Shown here: positions 33,265-43,811 of the stretch, in pieces
Layout: each line of letters starts with the position of its first letter
How positions within the stretch are numbered: the stretch's first letter is position 1
DNA from: Gordionus sp. m RMFG-2023
Lineage: Eukaryota; Nematomorpha; Gordioida; Chordodea; Parachordodidae
Reading direction: 5' to 3'
Assembly: GCF_954871325.1 (NCBI RefSeq)
Contig: NC_088779.1
Span: 26,956,869-27,020,868, forward strand
Length of the DNA: 64,000 nt
The notes under the pieces: model-generated
Seen by the model: only the letters and a program-made list of their open reading frames with translations
Told to the model about the DNA's origin: nothing
Database searches by the model: none
Position numbers and translations under genes: made by a program

Positions 33265-33705
33265 AAGAAGAAAATAGAAGGGAAGAGAAGAGAAGGGAAG
33301 GGAAGGGAAGGGAAGGGAAGGGAAGGGAAGGAAGGAAGGGAAGGGAAGGGAAGGGAAGGGAAGGGAAGGGAAGGGAAGGGAAGGGAAGGGAAGGGAAGGG
33401 AAGGGAAGGGAAGGGAAGAGGAAGAGAAGGGAAGGAAGAGAAGGGAAGGAAGGAAGGGAAGAGAAGAGAAGGGAAGGAAGGGAAGAGAAGAGAAGAGAAG
33501 AGAAGAGAAGAGAAGAGAAGAGAAGAGAAGAGAAGAGAAGAGAAGAGAAGAGAAGAGAAGAGAAGAGAAGAGAAGAAGAAGAGAAGAGAAGAGAAGAGAA
33601 GAGAAGAGAAGAGAAGAGAAGAGAAGAGAAGAGAAGAGAAGAGAGAAGGAGATGGAGATGAGAAGAGAAGAGAATGTTAAGAGTAGATGAAGAGAAGAGA
33701 AGAGA
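33265..33705 (+). repeat. (AAGGG)n and (AAGAG)n pentanucleotide microsatellite
   Basis: About 440 bases. The first half is mainly GGGAA units and the second half mainly GAGAA units, with short GAAGGA and GGAGATGGAGAT interruptions. It occupies the same place in duplicate B as (AAAAG)n does in duplicate A. Frames across it are low-complexity artefacts. Confidence 0.97.
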
Positions 33706-33709
33706 AGAT

Positions 33710-34550
33710 TGACTTCTAGTATATTTATAAAGTATATATCTTTTTTTAACATAGTTTTTATGATGAATATAATATATAATGTAAATTTTTTCATAGATAA
33801 ATTTTATTTTCGAATTATGATAATCACATAATTTAAAAAATATATTAAAAATTATAACAGCTAAATTTTGAAAAACGGGTGGGGAGGTTAGTTATAATAT
33901 ATTGTCTGGCTTAGAATGGATGATTTATATAAAATGTAACTTCATATCTCGAGATATATTTTTTGTCTGAGATATAAATTCTCTTTGGGATCTCCAGTGA
34001 TTGTGCTTAGTTTAAACCCTTTATTACATATGACTACTAATCAGTCATGTAGGGAATATTCTGATATATTTTACCGCGTAAATTATTTTGGCGAGAAAAT
34101 TTTAATTGTGTCTTATAAGTAACATTCCTTTTATATAAAAATCATTTTTTTAAATAGAAATTCTTGTATTTATTTAAAGTGCGAGTATTTAATGTAAGCT
34201 GATATACTTATATTTATAAATTGACATTTTTCGTAATCTTTAATTACATTTTTTTAATATTAAACTTTGATATTATTTTTCAAAAAATATGAACTAGATA
34301 ACTAAAATATTCCCATATTCTTTTCCGTTTTTATATTTAAAAAATCGATAATATATGTATGTTACTAATAAGACTTTTATGATTTTATCATATGTTTATT
34401 TATCTGATAGTTTTTAGAAAATGGCCACGATAATGAGGATGATAATTCAACATTTTTAGATAATTTTATTATTATAAATAGAAAAAGAAATATAATATGG
34501 AAGGAAAAAAATTTAAATATCCCTAATATTTAAAAATTTAATGGAAAGTC
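33710..34550. other. AT-rich, no gene recognised
   Basis: No coding homology or element end seen. Confidence 0.5.
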
Positions 34551-34559
34551 CACTTTATC

Positions 34560-35200
34560 CAGCGAGATACTGGCTTTACATATTCCCTATCAATGTTTAT
34601 CATATTTTTTGAATGATAATTTCCTAGATTTAGTAGTTCTCGCAACCAAATATGCAGCAATAAAAAATATTAACAAACCTATAAAAATTTCTATAATGGA
34701 GCTAATGAAATTCATTAGAATTAATACTCTAATGTCCAATTACCATCCATAAGAGACTATTGATAAGATGTAATTGGCAATGATCTTATAAAAAAAGACG
34801 ATAACTATCACGAAATTTGAAAGCATTCGATCCATTCTTGATTTTAATGACAATAATAATTCTATAACAAAAGGTCAACCAGGCCATAATAGGCTTATAA
34901 AATTAGTCTCAATTGTGAAACACTTTCAATATAGATTTCGTGCAATTCCTAAAGAGGAATGCTTATCAATCGATGAGAAAATTTGCCCAACTAAAGCTCG
35001 TATACATTTAAAACGATATATGCCAATGAAGCCTCGGACTTTAAATTCTTAATTCTATGCGGTGTGTCAGAATTTGCCTATGATTTACAACAGAACTAGA
35101 ATCGTCAAAGGTGCCAAATCCACTATGTAAAGGCGTTACACATGTAAAATACTCGAAATGCCAATGCACACTATGTTTCCATGCAAATAAAGACAGTTTT
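34560..35200 (+). pseudogene. piggyBac-type transposase remnant
   Basis: In shifting plus-strand frames the translation shows FLDLVVLATKYAAIKNINKP near 34620. It continues with SILDFNDNNNSITKGQPGHN near 34840, then KLVSIVKHFQYRFRAIP, LSIDEKICPTKARIHLKRYM, PMKPRTLN and, near 35090, a decayed equivalent of the WVLC..GFAYDF block. These match in order the DDE domain of piggyBac transposases (DDE_Tnp_1_7), with D in LSIDE as one catalytic residue. Several stops and frame changes make it a dead copy. No TTAA-flanked termini were identified. Confidence 0.75.
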
Positions 35201-35679
35201 GTTTTATTTTATTTCATACTAATATATAATATACAATAAATTGTTTGTTAGATACAATTTATTTGTGACTTATATGTAACATACATTATTATGGTCAAAA
35301 TAAAAAAAAGAGAAAAATAATAAAAAAAATTTTGATCAATTATCGATTAATATGTCAAAGGGAATGCCTGAGAATTATTTCTAACTTATTGCAAACATCA
35401 TGTGGTAAAGTGTTAATACCTAAATATTTTAAATAGAGGATCGCTTCTACAATAATATGTTTCTAATTTGGAATATTTATAACTTTTAGATGATTCAGCA
35501 GCCACAATAGATGCATAATGTGCGTTCGATTTTGCAAGTGCATCTATACAGATACCAAATATATTCGAACAAGACGTAAGGGTGACAACTTTGAGTTTAT
35601 TGTCAGAGATATTTAGGCTACTGGTTCTTAGGAAGAAGGAATGTTGGTTGATAGTGGAAGTGTTTTGTAAATTAGATTG
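35200..35679. other. Intergenic, nothing recognised
   Basis: AT-rich, with no coding homology or repeat seen. Confidence 0.4.
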
Positions 35680-36075
35680 TTAGTTGTCCTGTGGCGGAGT
35701 TGCCTGTTTTAAAAAATTATAAATGTAAGTGATGATATTCTTCAATGTCAACCGAAGTGTTACAAAGTGTATCTGGGTATGTGATGATATTGCATTTAAA
35801 GCGAGGCTCCAATTATGCTGAGTTTCTTGGAGAAGAGAATGTATTAAGTAATAAGAAGGGATGGCATAAAGGAATTCATATCCATTATATTTATTGAAGA
35901 AAATTTGTCTCTGATTTCGGTATAAGATTGAAAGAAGGTGCAATAGTAGGGTATCCCAATCTTTTTGAAGGAAGCTTGATAGACGAAGCATGTTGTTGAG
36001 TAATTTATTGTCGCATGATTTAAAGTCTATAGGAGATCTAGATCTGGTAAGAGTGTTAATTGGCTTATTACTCAT
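35680..36075 (-). CDS. 131-residue ORF, unrecognised, possible exon
   Basis: An open minus-strand frame starts MSNKPINTLTRSRSPID and ends PPQDN. Its middle is rich in Leu, with amphipathic stretches (NMLRLSSFLQKDW, YYLIHSLLQETQHN) that look helical and soluble. Codon use is ordinary rather than simple-sequence, and 396 bases open is notable at this base composition. It lies between the piggyBac remnant and unit U copy B. I do not recognise a family; it may be a single-exon small gene, an exon, or a transposon part. Confidence 0.35.
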   Translation of the reverse strand: MSNKPINTLTRSRSPIDFKSCDNKLLNNMLRLSSFLQKDWDTLLLHLLSILYRNQRQIFFNKYNGYEFLYAIPSYYLIHSLLQETQHNWSLALNAISSHTQIHFVTLRLTLKNIITYIYNFLKQATPPQDN

Positions 36076-37203
36076 ATGAAGAGAGACGTGAAGAAATAAA
36101 AATTGTTAGTAATAATGAAATGAGGATGTCATTAAACGGAAAATTCCAATAAGAAAATTCTATTTATTCCCTGGAATTTGATAAATTTCCCATACTAATA
36201 AGACAGAATCGGAGCTCTAAAATTTTTAAATTTAATTAATATTGGCCTATTTTAATAAAAATACTTTCCCTTCCATTAAAAGAAATGCGTCCAAAGGATA
36301 TTGCCTAGGATCTCTTATTTCTTATAAAACATAAATCAATAAAAATAGACAAAGGTGAACTTATTAAAACAGTTTTCTCTTTTACCATATAATCGACAGA
36401 GGTTATAATAATTTTCTACCTAATTTTCATTTTTTAATTAACACTAAAAATCTTATTCATGGTACATTTGTAAATTTATTTAAAATACTCATTGAGAAAA
36501 ATATGTTTAAAAACTCGACCCAAAAAAAATGGGAGAAATATCTCAAGGGAAAAACTGCCGAAAAAAAAATCTTAAGAATAAAAAACTGCGAGGAAGAAAA
36601 ATAAATCTTTATGCATTTAATTTAAATAAAACTACTGAGGATAAAATTTAAGGTCAATAATTAATCTTATGTTTTTTATGTATGCAAGTTTATCCAGATA
36701 TAATTTAATGAGAGAATTTGTTACGTTGAGCACAGGACTGACATGAAACCGAGCCCAAATTGGGAATGCTTAGTCCCAGTGGATAAATTTAATAAATTGG
36801 GCAGAGCAAAGGTTAAAATATTAATCAAAATTATTTAGAAAATTTTATAGAAAATTATATTTACGCGTTTTATAAAAATTAGAATTTTTCAAGAAATTGG
36901 ACAAAAAAATTAGTGATTTTTATTATATTTAACGTTATAAAAATGCCTTAATTTATTTTTTATAATAAAACCAGCGCTTTATTATAGCCCTTCATTTTTC
37001 CATCATCAGTTAAAGGTTTAGTGCTTGCTTGGATATTTACTCTAACCAGCCTTGACTAAATTCCGTCATTCTTTTGCAAAGGAATTGGAATGGTTAGCAA
37101 CTCAGCAAACCTGTGGAACATTTCCTTCTCTTTTCCACTTCCTAAAACATTTATAAATTTATTGAACTCATACCTTCAATAATCATCAGATATTACTTAC
37201 AAG

Positions 37204-39623
37204 TAGGCCTATTCAAAAAAAATTCGAATATTCGATTCGATTCGAATAATTCGAATAGAAACGAATAATTACGAATACGAATAATAAATTATTTGTTTTA
37301 TCCGAATACGAATAATCATTTTGATAACCTGCCAATCTGACAGGTGATGTGTTTATAAAAGACTAGCAAAAATTTTAATTTGTATTTTTCAAAATTAATT
37401 ATATTAAAAATTACACAAACCATAAGTATATAAAAATATATACAAACCAAAGGTATATAAAAATATATTATATCTTTATAATAAAATATTGTTAGCTAGC
37501 CTAATTATATTAGAGGAGAATGATTCTGATGAATAGTTATGGTTGATGTTGACAAAATTTCTTCACAAAAAAGAGCGATTATATGGGATCAATATCAACT
37601 CAATGGTGAAAAGGCTGCTTGCAATCATTGCAAGAGCATTATTAAATGCAAAGGCAAAACAACATCGCCTCTTATTAATCATTATAATAGGTTTCATTCA
37701 CATCTCTGTAAAAAAAATTGACACTTTTTTAAAGCCTATATCACCTTTTTCTTTATCTAAAAAAATTAATTATAAAGATAACTTACTGAAATTATTTATT
37801 AATAATAATTTATCTTTTAAAATTGTTAATTCACCTGATTTTAAAAATTTTATAAATGATCTTGATTCTTCTATCTCTTAAATTGCATATGTATAATACA
37901 TTTGCAGAAAAAGAACAGTTGGTAAAGGATATAATATCAAAAAATAAAAGTCAGATTAATTTTTCATCTGATATTTGGACTAGCCCAACTCAGGTTCCTT
38001 TTTTAGGGTTAACAGCCCATTTTATTGATGATAATTTTAAAATAAATAACATAATTTTGGATGTTGCTCCAATAAATGAACAACATTCAGGTGAAAACAT
38101 ATTTAAAGCCTTTATTAAAATAATTATAATTAGGAGATAAAATTTTTTATATAACTCTAAATAATGCTACTAATAATAAAACATTTATTGTTACATTTTC
38201 TTTAAAATATCCATCAATAAAAATAGGGCACATTCGATTCTTTGCTCATGTTATTAATTTAATATCCAAATAAATTTAAAAATTTTAAAACCATCAATTT
38301 TAAAACTAAGAAACATTATTAGGATGATACCTAAAAAATTAAATTTATTAAAAAATATATGTAGTTCACTACATTCTCCTATAAATTTTTTAATATCCAA
38401 ATTGGATTGTGAAATAAGGTAGAATAGCACCTACTAAATGATTGAAAGGGGCTTATTGTTAGCCTGCTATAAAAAAATTAGTTAATGAAGTTATAACTAA
38501 TATTATAATTCTTTAAAAAAAAAATTATCAGAGGTAAACTAAAATTTATAAATAGGTAAATAATGCTTTATTAACATAACATACAGGAGGAATGGGACGA
38601 TCTTGTAAAAATTAAATCTATCCTATTGCCTTTGTATGAGACTACAAATATGGTTTGTGCGGAAAATTATCCTACTTATAATTTGGTTATACCCTATTAT
38701 ATTCTAATTCTTGAACACCTAAAAAATGAGAAACCTTGTTTCCCTAAAACCTCTAACAATGATTTCAAAGTGGCATGTGATAAATTGTTGGGCTATTACA
38801 ATTTAACAGCAGATGATGCAATAATAGCTACAATATTGGATCCCAGGCTCAAAATAGAATATTTTAAATCAATATCTCTTGATTATGATATTGATATATC
38901 CAGGTTAAGAGACAAGTTTAAAGAGATTTATAGCAGATATACAGGTATTTAATTTACCCCCATTTAAATACATATCTTTTATTTTATAAGCTGCTGATAA
39001 TTACAAGTGCCAAAATAAGGATGAAAGTACAAAATAGGCTTGACATTGTTTTTAAACAAAATTGTGTTCAACTATGTGAAATCGATTTTTACCTGAGTGA
39101 ACCAAAATCAAAGAGTGATACTGATCCATTAATGTGGTGGAAGACAAATGCACATAGGATCCCCATACTCTCAAAAATGGCAAGAGATTATTTATCTATA
39201 CAAGGAACATCAACTGCGTGTGAAAGACTTTTCTCAGTTGGCACTAATTTGTTGTCAAAAAACCGCATGTCGTATAAAGAAGAAAATATAAGAAAAACCC
39301 TTTGCCTTAAAAATTGGCTTAAAAAATAATAATATTTTAATTTTGTTTATAACTTGATTATATTTATTTGTCATCGGATTATTATAATTTTTTCTGTTTG
39401 AAATCAAATTTGCAATAAAAAAATTTGTCAATATATTTGATGATTTATTTTATTAAGAAAATTTATTTCAATTATTCGAAAATTATTCGAATAATTCGAA
39501 TCGAATACAAATAGTAGATTTTATTATTCGTACGAATTCAAATAGTAAATTATTCGATTCGTTTAAACGAATCAAATACGAATAATGCACTATTCGATTT
39601 TAATACGTGTTTGAATAGACCTA
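37204..39623 (+). mobile_element. hAT DNA transposon (hAT-2), complete ends
   Basis: The left end TAGGCCTATTCAAA mirrors the right end TTTGAATAGACCTA. The flanking 8 bases are CTTACAAG on both sides, an exact hAT target duplication. Both ends have subterminal ATTCGAAT/GAATCGAAT repeats. The transposase reads on the plus strand. The insertion is absent from the matching place in U copies A and C, so it came after the duplications. Confidence 0.95.
37539..39329 (+). pseudogene. hAT-2 transposase, several frame breaks
   Basis: A BED zinc finger lies at 37539-37720 (ACNHCKSIIKCKGK, then INHYNRFH). Next come the core region with SDIWTSPTQVPFLGLTAHF near 37970 and an IRFFAHVINLI equivalent near 38240. 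Near 38640-38950 are YNLVIPYYILILEHL and ATILDPRLKIEYF. The C-terminal dimerisation region at 39130-39320 reads DPLMWWKTNAHRIPILSKMA, then STACERLFSVGTNLLSKNR. This is the ZBED/Tip100-like hAT type. At least four frame changes or stops interrupt it, mostly between 37720 and 38630 and near 38950-39020. Confidence 0.88.
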
Positions 39624-41338
39624 CTTACAAGTAAAGATTTCATTATGCCATCGGACTCAGACTTAAATGCAAAATGGTCGTACAATACTAATAGACCCTA
39701 TGCCAAATATGTTACCTAAAATGTTCCCTTGATCAGGCAATTTATCGCATGCTAAATGCAATGGCACTCTTTCTTTAAAATCTTGTTTTATTCTCCCCAC
39801 ATAAAATGATTGAACTTTTCAATATAAGTTGCAAAGGCTTTGATGGTTCATTCTAAGTTTCATGAGTAATGAAGTTCTAACCTATGATTCATCATGCGTG
39901 AATCCACTCACACTTTCCAACTTAAGCCAAGATACTATCTCCAATGCAGAACGGGGAAAATCTGTCCATTATTCTCATACTGCTTTTACACCATTTATTC
40001 AAACAAATCATGGCCACTAAATTAACTTATTTATAACCCAACACTTTAGTCTTTTTCAGGATTTATGACATAGCAATAGTTCTTTCTTAGATAGATAATC
40101 CAAACAATCCCATTACAGGGATCCAAACCGTAAAGAATATAGGTTCAGTTCAGCTTTAGGTTCAGAAAAAATAATAGTTCATGGTTCAGGTTCAGTTCGA
40201 AATAATTATATAGTTTCGTTTAAAACTTTAAAATCTGTTCAACCTTTTTCAAATACAAGCGTATTCGAATTATGTAAAGATAATTTTTTTTAAACCTTTA
40301 CCCCTATTCTCTTAAAAATAATATTTCGCCATTTAACAATTAAAATATTTTAAAGAATCTCTTTTGTCAAATTAAAGGAGAAAAGTAAAATTTTATGACT
40401 GAGAACCTTTTGCTAACTTAGGTAGCTGGCACAGTCAAATATAAATATAAAATTCTGTAAAATAAATTCTGATTTATCAGTCAAAGCAGTATTAATCATT
40501 TTTAAAAGAATTAAATATCAAACCGGTTAGCATGCATTGACAAATATTTTAACCAAGTTCCATCTTGTTTAACGGTTTAATTCTGGCATTGATGTATAAC
40601 ACATTAACTATGGGATAGGTACTTCACTAACTTAAATACCAGATTTTATTTTTCTCCTCCTACTAATTAATTAGTGTTAAAATAAATAAATTCTAAGTTA
40701 TAATTTTTTGAAATAAAAGTACATTTTTGTAAAAATTGATAAATTAATATTAAAAAGATATATTTGACCATTTTAACTAATTTCTTCTATTGAATAAATA
40801 TAAGTTGTAATTTTTTAAACCAATTTATATTTTATTTTGGATATTATAGTATTAAAAAAAACTATCCCATTTAAATATTAATCATCACACCTTACTATAC
40901 TTTTTCAAAAATACATAAGAAAATATGTAATCAATTACACATGATTAGATTTGCTAGAGTTTATCGGAAAATATTATATAGGATAAATTTGAAATTATTT
41001 TTCCTTACAATTATATCAAGCATATGCGATAAAAATATTTACATTTATTCATAAAATATTATAAATGATATATGAAATATTTTTATAACTATAATAATTT
41101 TGAAAACCCCCAAATTTTAAATATATGATTTGAATTGCGTTTGATTGGTTCTTCCATGAAATTAATATTATATATTTAAAAATAATTATAATATAACAAC
41201 AATTACAATAAAGATATTAATAAATTTTTGTAAAAATGACAAACTACCAACTATATGGTATATATATTTAAATTTTATTAAATCTATCTGCCTTAATTAA
41301 ACAATAGAACATTCAGGGTGAGCCAAAGCGACGACTAT

Positions 41339-41953
41339 TTAACTATGATGACGACCAACTCGACCTGCACCATGAACCCTATCGCCTCGAGTAGAATTAT
41401 GTCCGCCGCGACCATGACTTGCACCCTGTCGACCATCGTGACTACGATCATTATCTATCAAAAATATTAAAAAAAATGAAATATAAGGATTGGAAACAAA
41501 GGCTCTTTTTCTTCTTCCGCTTCGTTCCAGCTCCTTCTAAAAATATTTAATTATTTATTGATACCCCCTTCGTACCAGATTAAAGAAAGTTGCCTCCATT
41601 TAAGCATTTTCCACAAACAAAAAATGTTCCCGATATTCCACGAGCATTCTTCGATAACTTAACAAAGTGTTAAAACACGTTATTGAACTATCGGGAACGT
41701 ATTCTATAATATAATATTTTAAATTAAAAATAAAGTTTTCCCATGATTCTCTAAAATTTGGCATATGTATCTAAGAACGTTCTCGTGGTTAATTGAATCA
41801 TTTAATATAATATAGGTCACATGATTATATAAGAATATAAGGAAAATAAAATAAAATACCTAATCCTCTGTGCCCATGAGATTTGTGTCCGCGCATGTGC
41901 ACGATCGAAACCAGAATCATTAATGTGAAACTAAGTAGGAATAGTATTTTCAT
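41339..41953 (-). CDS. Small secreted His/Gly/Arg-rich peptide, two exons (unit U copy B)
   Basis: Exon 1 (41953-41860) starts at ATG and encodes MKILFLLSFTLMILVSIVHM, a clear signal peptide, followed by RGHKSHGHRGL. It ends in a phase-1 donor G|GTATTT. Exon 2 (41454-41339) follows a TGATAG acceptor. It begins DNDRSHDGRQG, continues GRGGHNSTRGDRVHGAGRVG and ends RHHS before a stop. The product would be 69 residues; after the signal it is almost all His, Gly, Arg, Ser and Asn, without cysteine. Both splice signals fit GT-AG, and two further copies of exon 1 exist in the window. Composition resembles His/Gly-rich antimicrobial or metal-binding peptides, but no homologue is recognised and the function is inference. 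This copy is open throughout. Confidence 0.65.
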
Positions 41954-42761
41954 TTTTAAAATTTTAATAAGAAATATTTTAATCTTTTTAAAGTGGTTTT
42001 TTTTAAAAATGAATTTATAAATTTCGCGATTTTTTAATGAAAATGCTTCTTCATTTGGCTAAATATTTAATTAAACAAATGTCGAATCCAAAAATTTTTT
42101 GGTCCTTAACCAATTTTTTTTTATTATAGATATTTCGCTAATTATCTTAATTTCTCTTTTTTAGAATATTTTTATAAAAATCATTTTTAATTTTTTTAAA
42201 AAAGTATAGGAATAAAGTTAGAAATATAAGTAAATATTGATGTTAAACATAAATTAATGCCAAATTTATAAAGGATTTTTGCTCTATCTCATCCAAAATT
42301 AAAGGATAAAATGATCTATTTGCAAATATAATTTTCCATTTTGTATTTATCCGTAAAATTTTGTGCTAGTAGGAATTTTTCCGGGAGGTAGCTAAATACT
42401 ATTTTTATAATGTGATAATAAGAAATTGCCATCCTCAATAAATAATATAGTTATAGGCTAAATTATTGAATGTTTATTTGCAATATTTGACTTTTGTGTG
42501 GAATATTAAAATAATTTCTAAGTTAAATTTTATCTTTGTCTATCATTCGATTGCGATAGATAAACTCAACAACCATTATGAAGATCTATCATCACTGCTG
42601 TTGTTTGATCGGAAATGGGTTTTTAGAGCTAAAGTATCTATCGGACATGTTGTAGTCGTTTAATGATAAAGCAATTAATAGTGGCAGCTTCTTTCATTTT
42701 AAATATATGTTTATTGGGTAACTTGGAAATATGATATTTTGTTGGAATTAGAAGTTTGATT

Positions 42762-42840
42762 CGCCGGGGTGGCCTAATGGGTTAGTAGATGTATGCTTAG
42801 GACGAAGAGGACGCAGGTTCAATCCTGGTAAGGAGCATAA
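42762..42840 (+). repeat. tRNA-like head (pol III boxes) of a SINE/RTE-type element
   Basis: TGGCCTAATGG fits the A box, and GGTTCAATCC about 45 bases later fits the B box of a tRNA-type pol III promoter. The acceptor stem does not close as a real tRNA would, and the same head occurs on a SINE at 50190. It is a promoter-like head, not a tRNA gene. Confidence 0.8.
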
Positions 42841-43071
42841 AAACTTTCAAGTTTTTCTTCGATGACTGATGTGTAAAGACATATGGTAAGATGAATTTCG
42901 GAGCTTAGAGATGACATCTCGATCACCGACAGGTCTGGACAGCCGAGTGCTAAGGATACGTCCAATAAACAAAATGAAGGAAACAAATAATATGAATATG
43001 AAAACTAGGGCGTTCCCTCTAAGCGATCGCAGGGTGTAGACCTCCATCCTGTGAAAAGTAAAGTAAAGGTC

Positions 43072-43621
43072 AAAGCAAAGAAGACAAGATTAGCAAGTTT
43101 GAATATTGGGACGCTTAAAGGTAAAACGAGAGAATTGGCATCAATGTTGAACAAGAGAAAAGTTGATATAGCGTGCATACAAGAGACGAAATGGAAAGGT
43201 TAGAAAACTTTAATGATTAGAGATGGGTATAAATTGTACTATAATGGAATTGTTAGCAATAGGAACGGTGTCGGCATCATCCTCAGTCAAGATCTAACTT
43301 CCTCAGTAGTAGAAGTCAACAGGATCTCTAATAGACTAATGAAGATAAAACTCTGCATTGGTCAATCAATACTACATATCCTTTCAGTATATGCTCCTCA
43401 AACGGGTTGCAAGGAAGAAGAGAAAGATTTACTTTAGAGCTATCCTTGATGAAGCTGTAATGGAAATCCCTAAGGATGACCTAGTCATAATAGGTGGTGA
43501 CTTAAATGCGCATGTGGGAAAAGCAAGAGATAACTATAAAAGGCATCATGGTGGTTTTGGATACGGAGAAAGAAAGGATGAGGGAGAGCATGTACTGAAA
43601 TTAAATTATGTATTAAATTAG
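43072..43621 (+). pseudogene. RTE-clade LINE endonuclease (APE) domain fragment
   Basis: The plus-strand translation gives LASLNIGTLKGKTRELASML, NKRKVDIACIQETKWKG, RDGYKLYYNGIVSNRNGVGI, then ILHILSVYAPQTGC and DDLVIIGGDLNAHVGKARD, ending HHGGFGYGERKDEGE. These are the successive motifs of the apurinic-like endonuclease of RTE LINEs (often annotated as craniofacial development protein 2-like), including the catalytic QETKW and GGDLNAHVG. A stop after WKG and a frame change near 43420 break it, and no reverse transcriptase follows. It is 3'-truncated by later hAT insertions. Confidence 0.85.
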
Positions 43622-43811
43622 TAAACAGTACTGGTCTAGTCCCGATTCCATAACTTATTGTGCTGTTACTATTCAACATCAGTAGTGAATAGGCATTAAC
43701 CAATATATTGCTCATCATTGTTTTTTCTGGCATCCCTATACTGGACCTCAAATTTTAGATTTGCTAATTAATTGTTTTAATAAATTTGAAATTACGGCAA
43801 ATATATTAGCT

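Larger units (their letters stand above)
36290..42760 (+). repeat. Repeat unit U, copy B
   Basis: Colinear with copy C (47645-52290) and with the reverse complement of copy A. Landmarks are GACAAAGGTGAACTTATTAA at 36345, AACTCAGCAAACCTGTGG at 37100, GTGAATCCACTCACACTTTC at 39900, ACAGGGATCCAAACCG at 40115, the two-exon peptide gene at 41339-41953 and TTGGTCCTTAACCAATTTTT at 42100. A hAT (37204-39623) is inserted in it, and the unit ends where a tRNA-headed element starts at 42762. Confidence 0.8.
42762..43625 (+). mobile_element. RTE-type LINE 5' fragment with tRNA-like head
   Basis: The tRNA-like head is followed by about 200 bases shared with the SINE at 49523-50192 (for example TCACCGACAGGTCTGGACAG and GTGCTAAGGATAC) and then, with no obvious break, by an RTE-type endonuclease coding region. 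It ends around 43625 against hAT debris. It may be a chimera, or a LINE whose 5' leader gave rise to the SINE. Confidence 0.7.

Noticed and set aside
33189-33794. 201- and 152-residue frames on opposite strands
   Set aside because: They are translations of the pentanucleotide array; composition artefacts.
42762-42840. Possible tRNA gene
   Set aside because: A and B boxes are present, but the acceptor stem does not pair properly and the same head starts a SINE at 50190.
42847-43047. 66-residue minus-strand frame
   Set aside because: Antisense of the RTE/SINE leader; no homology.
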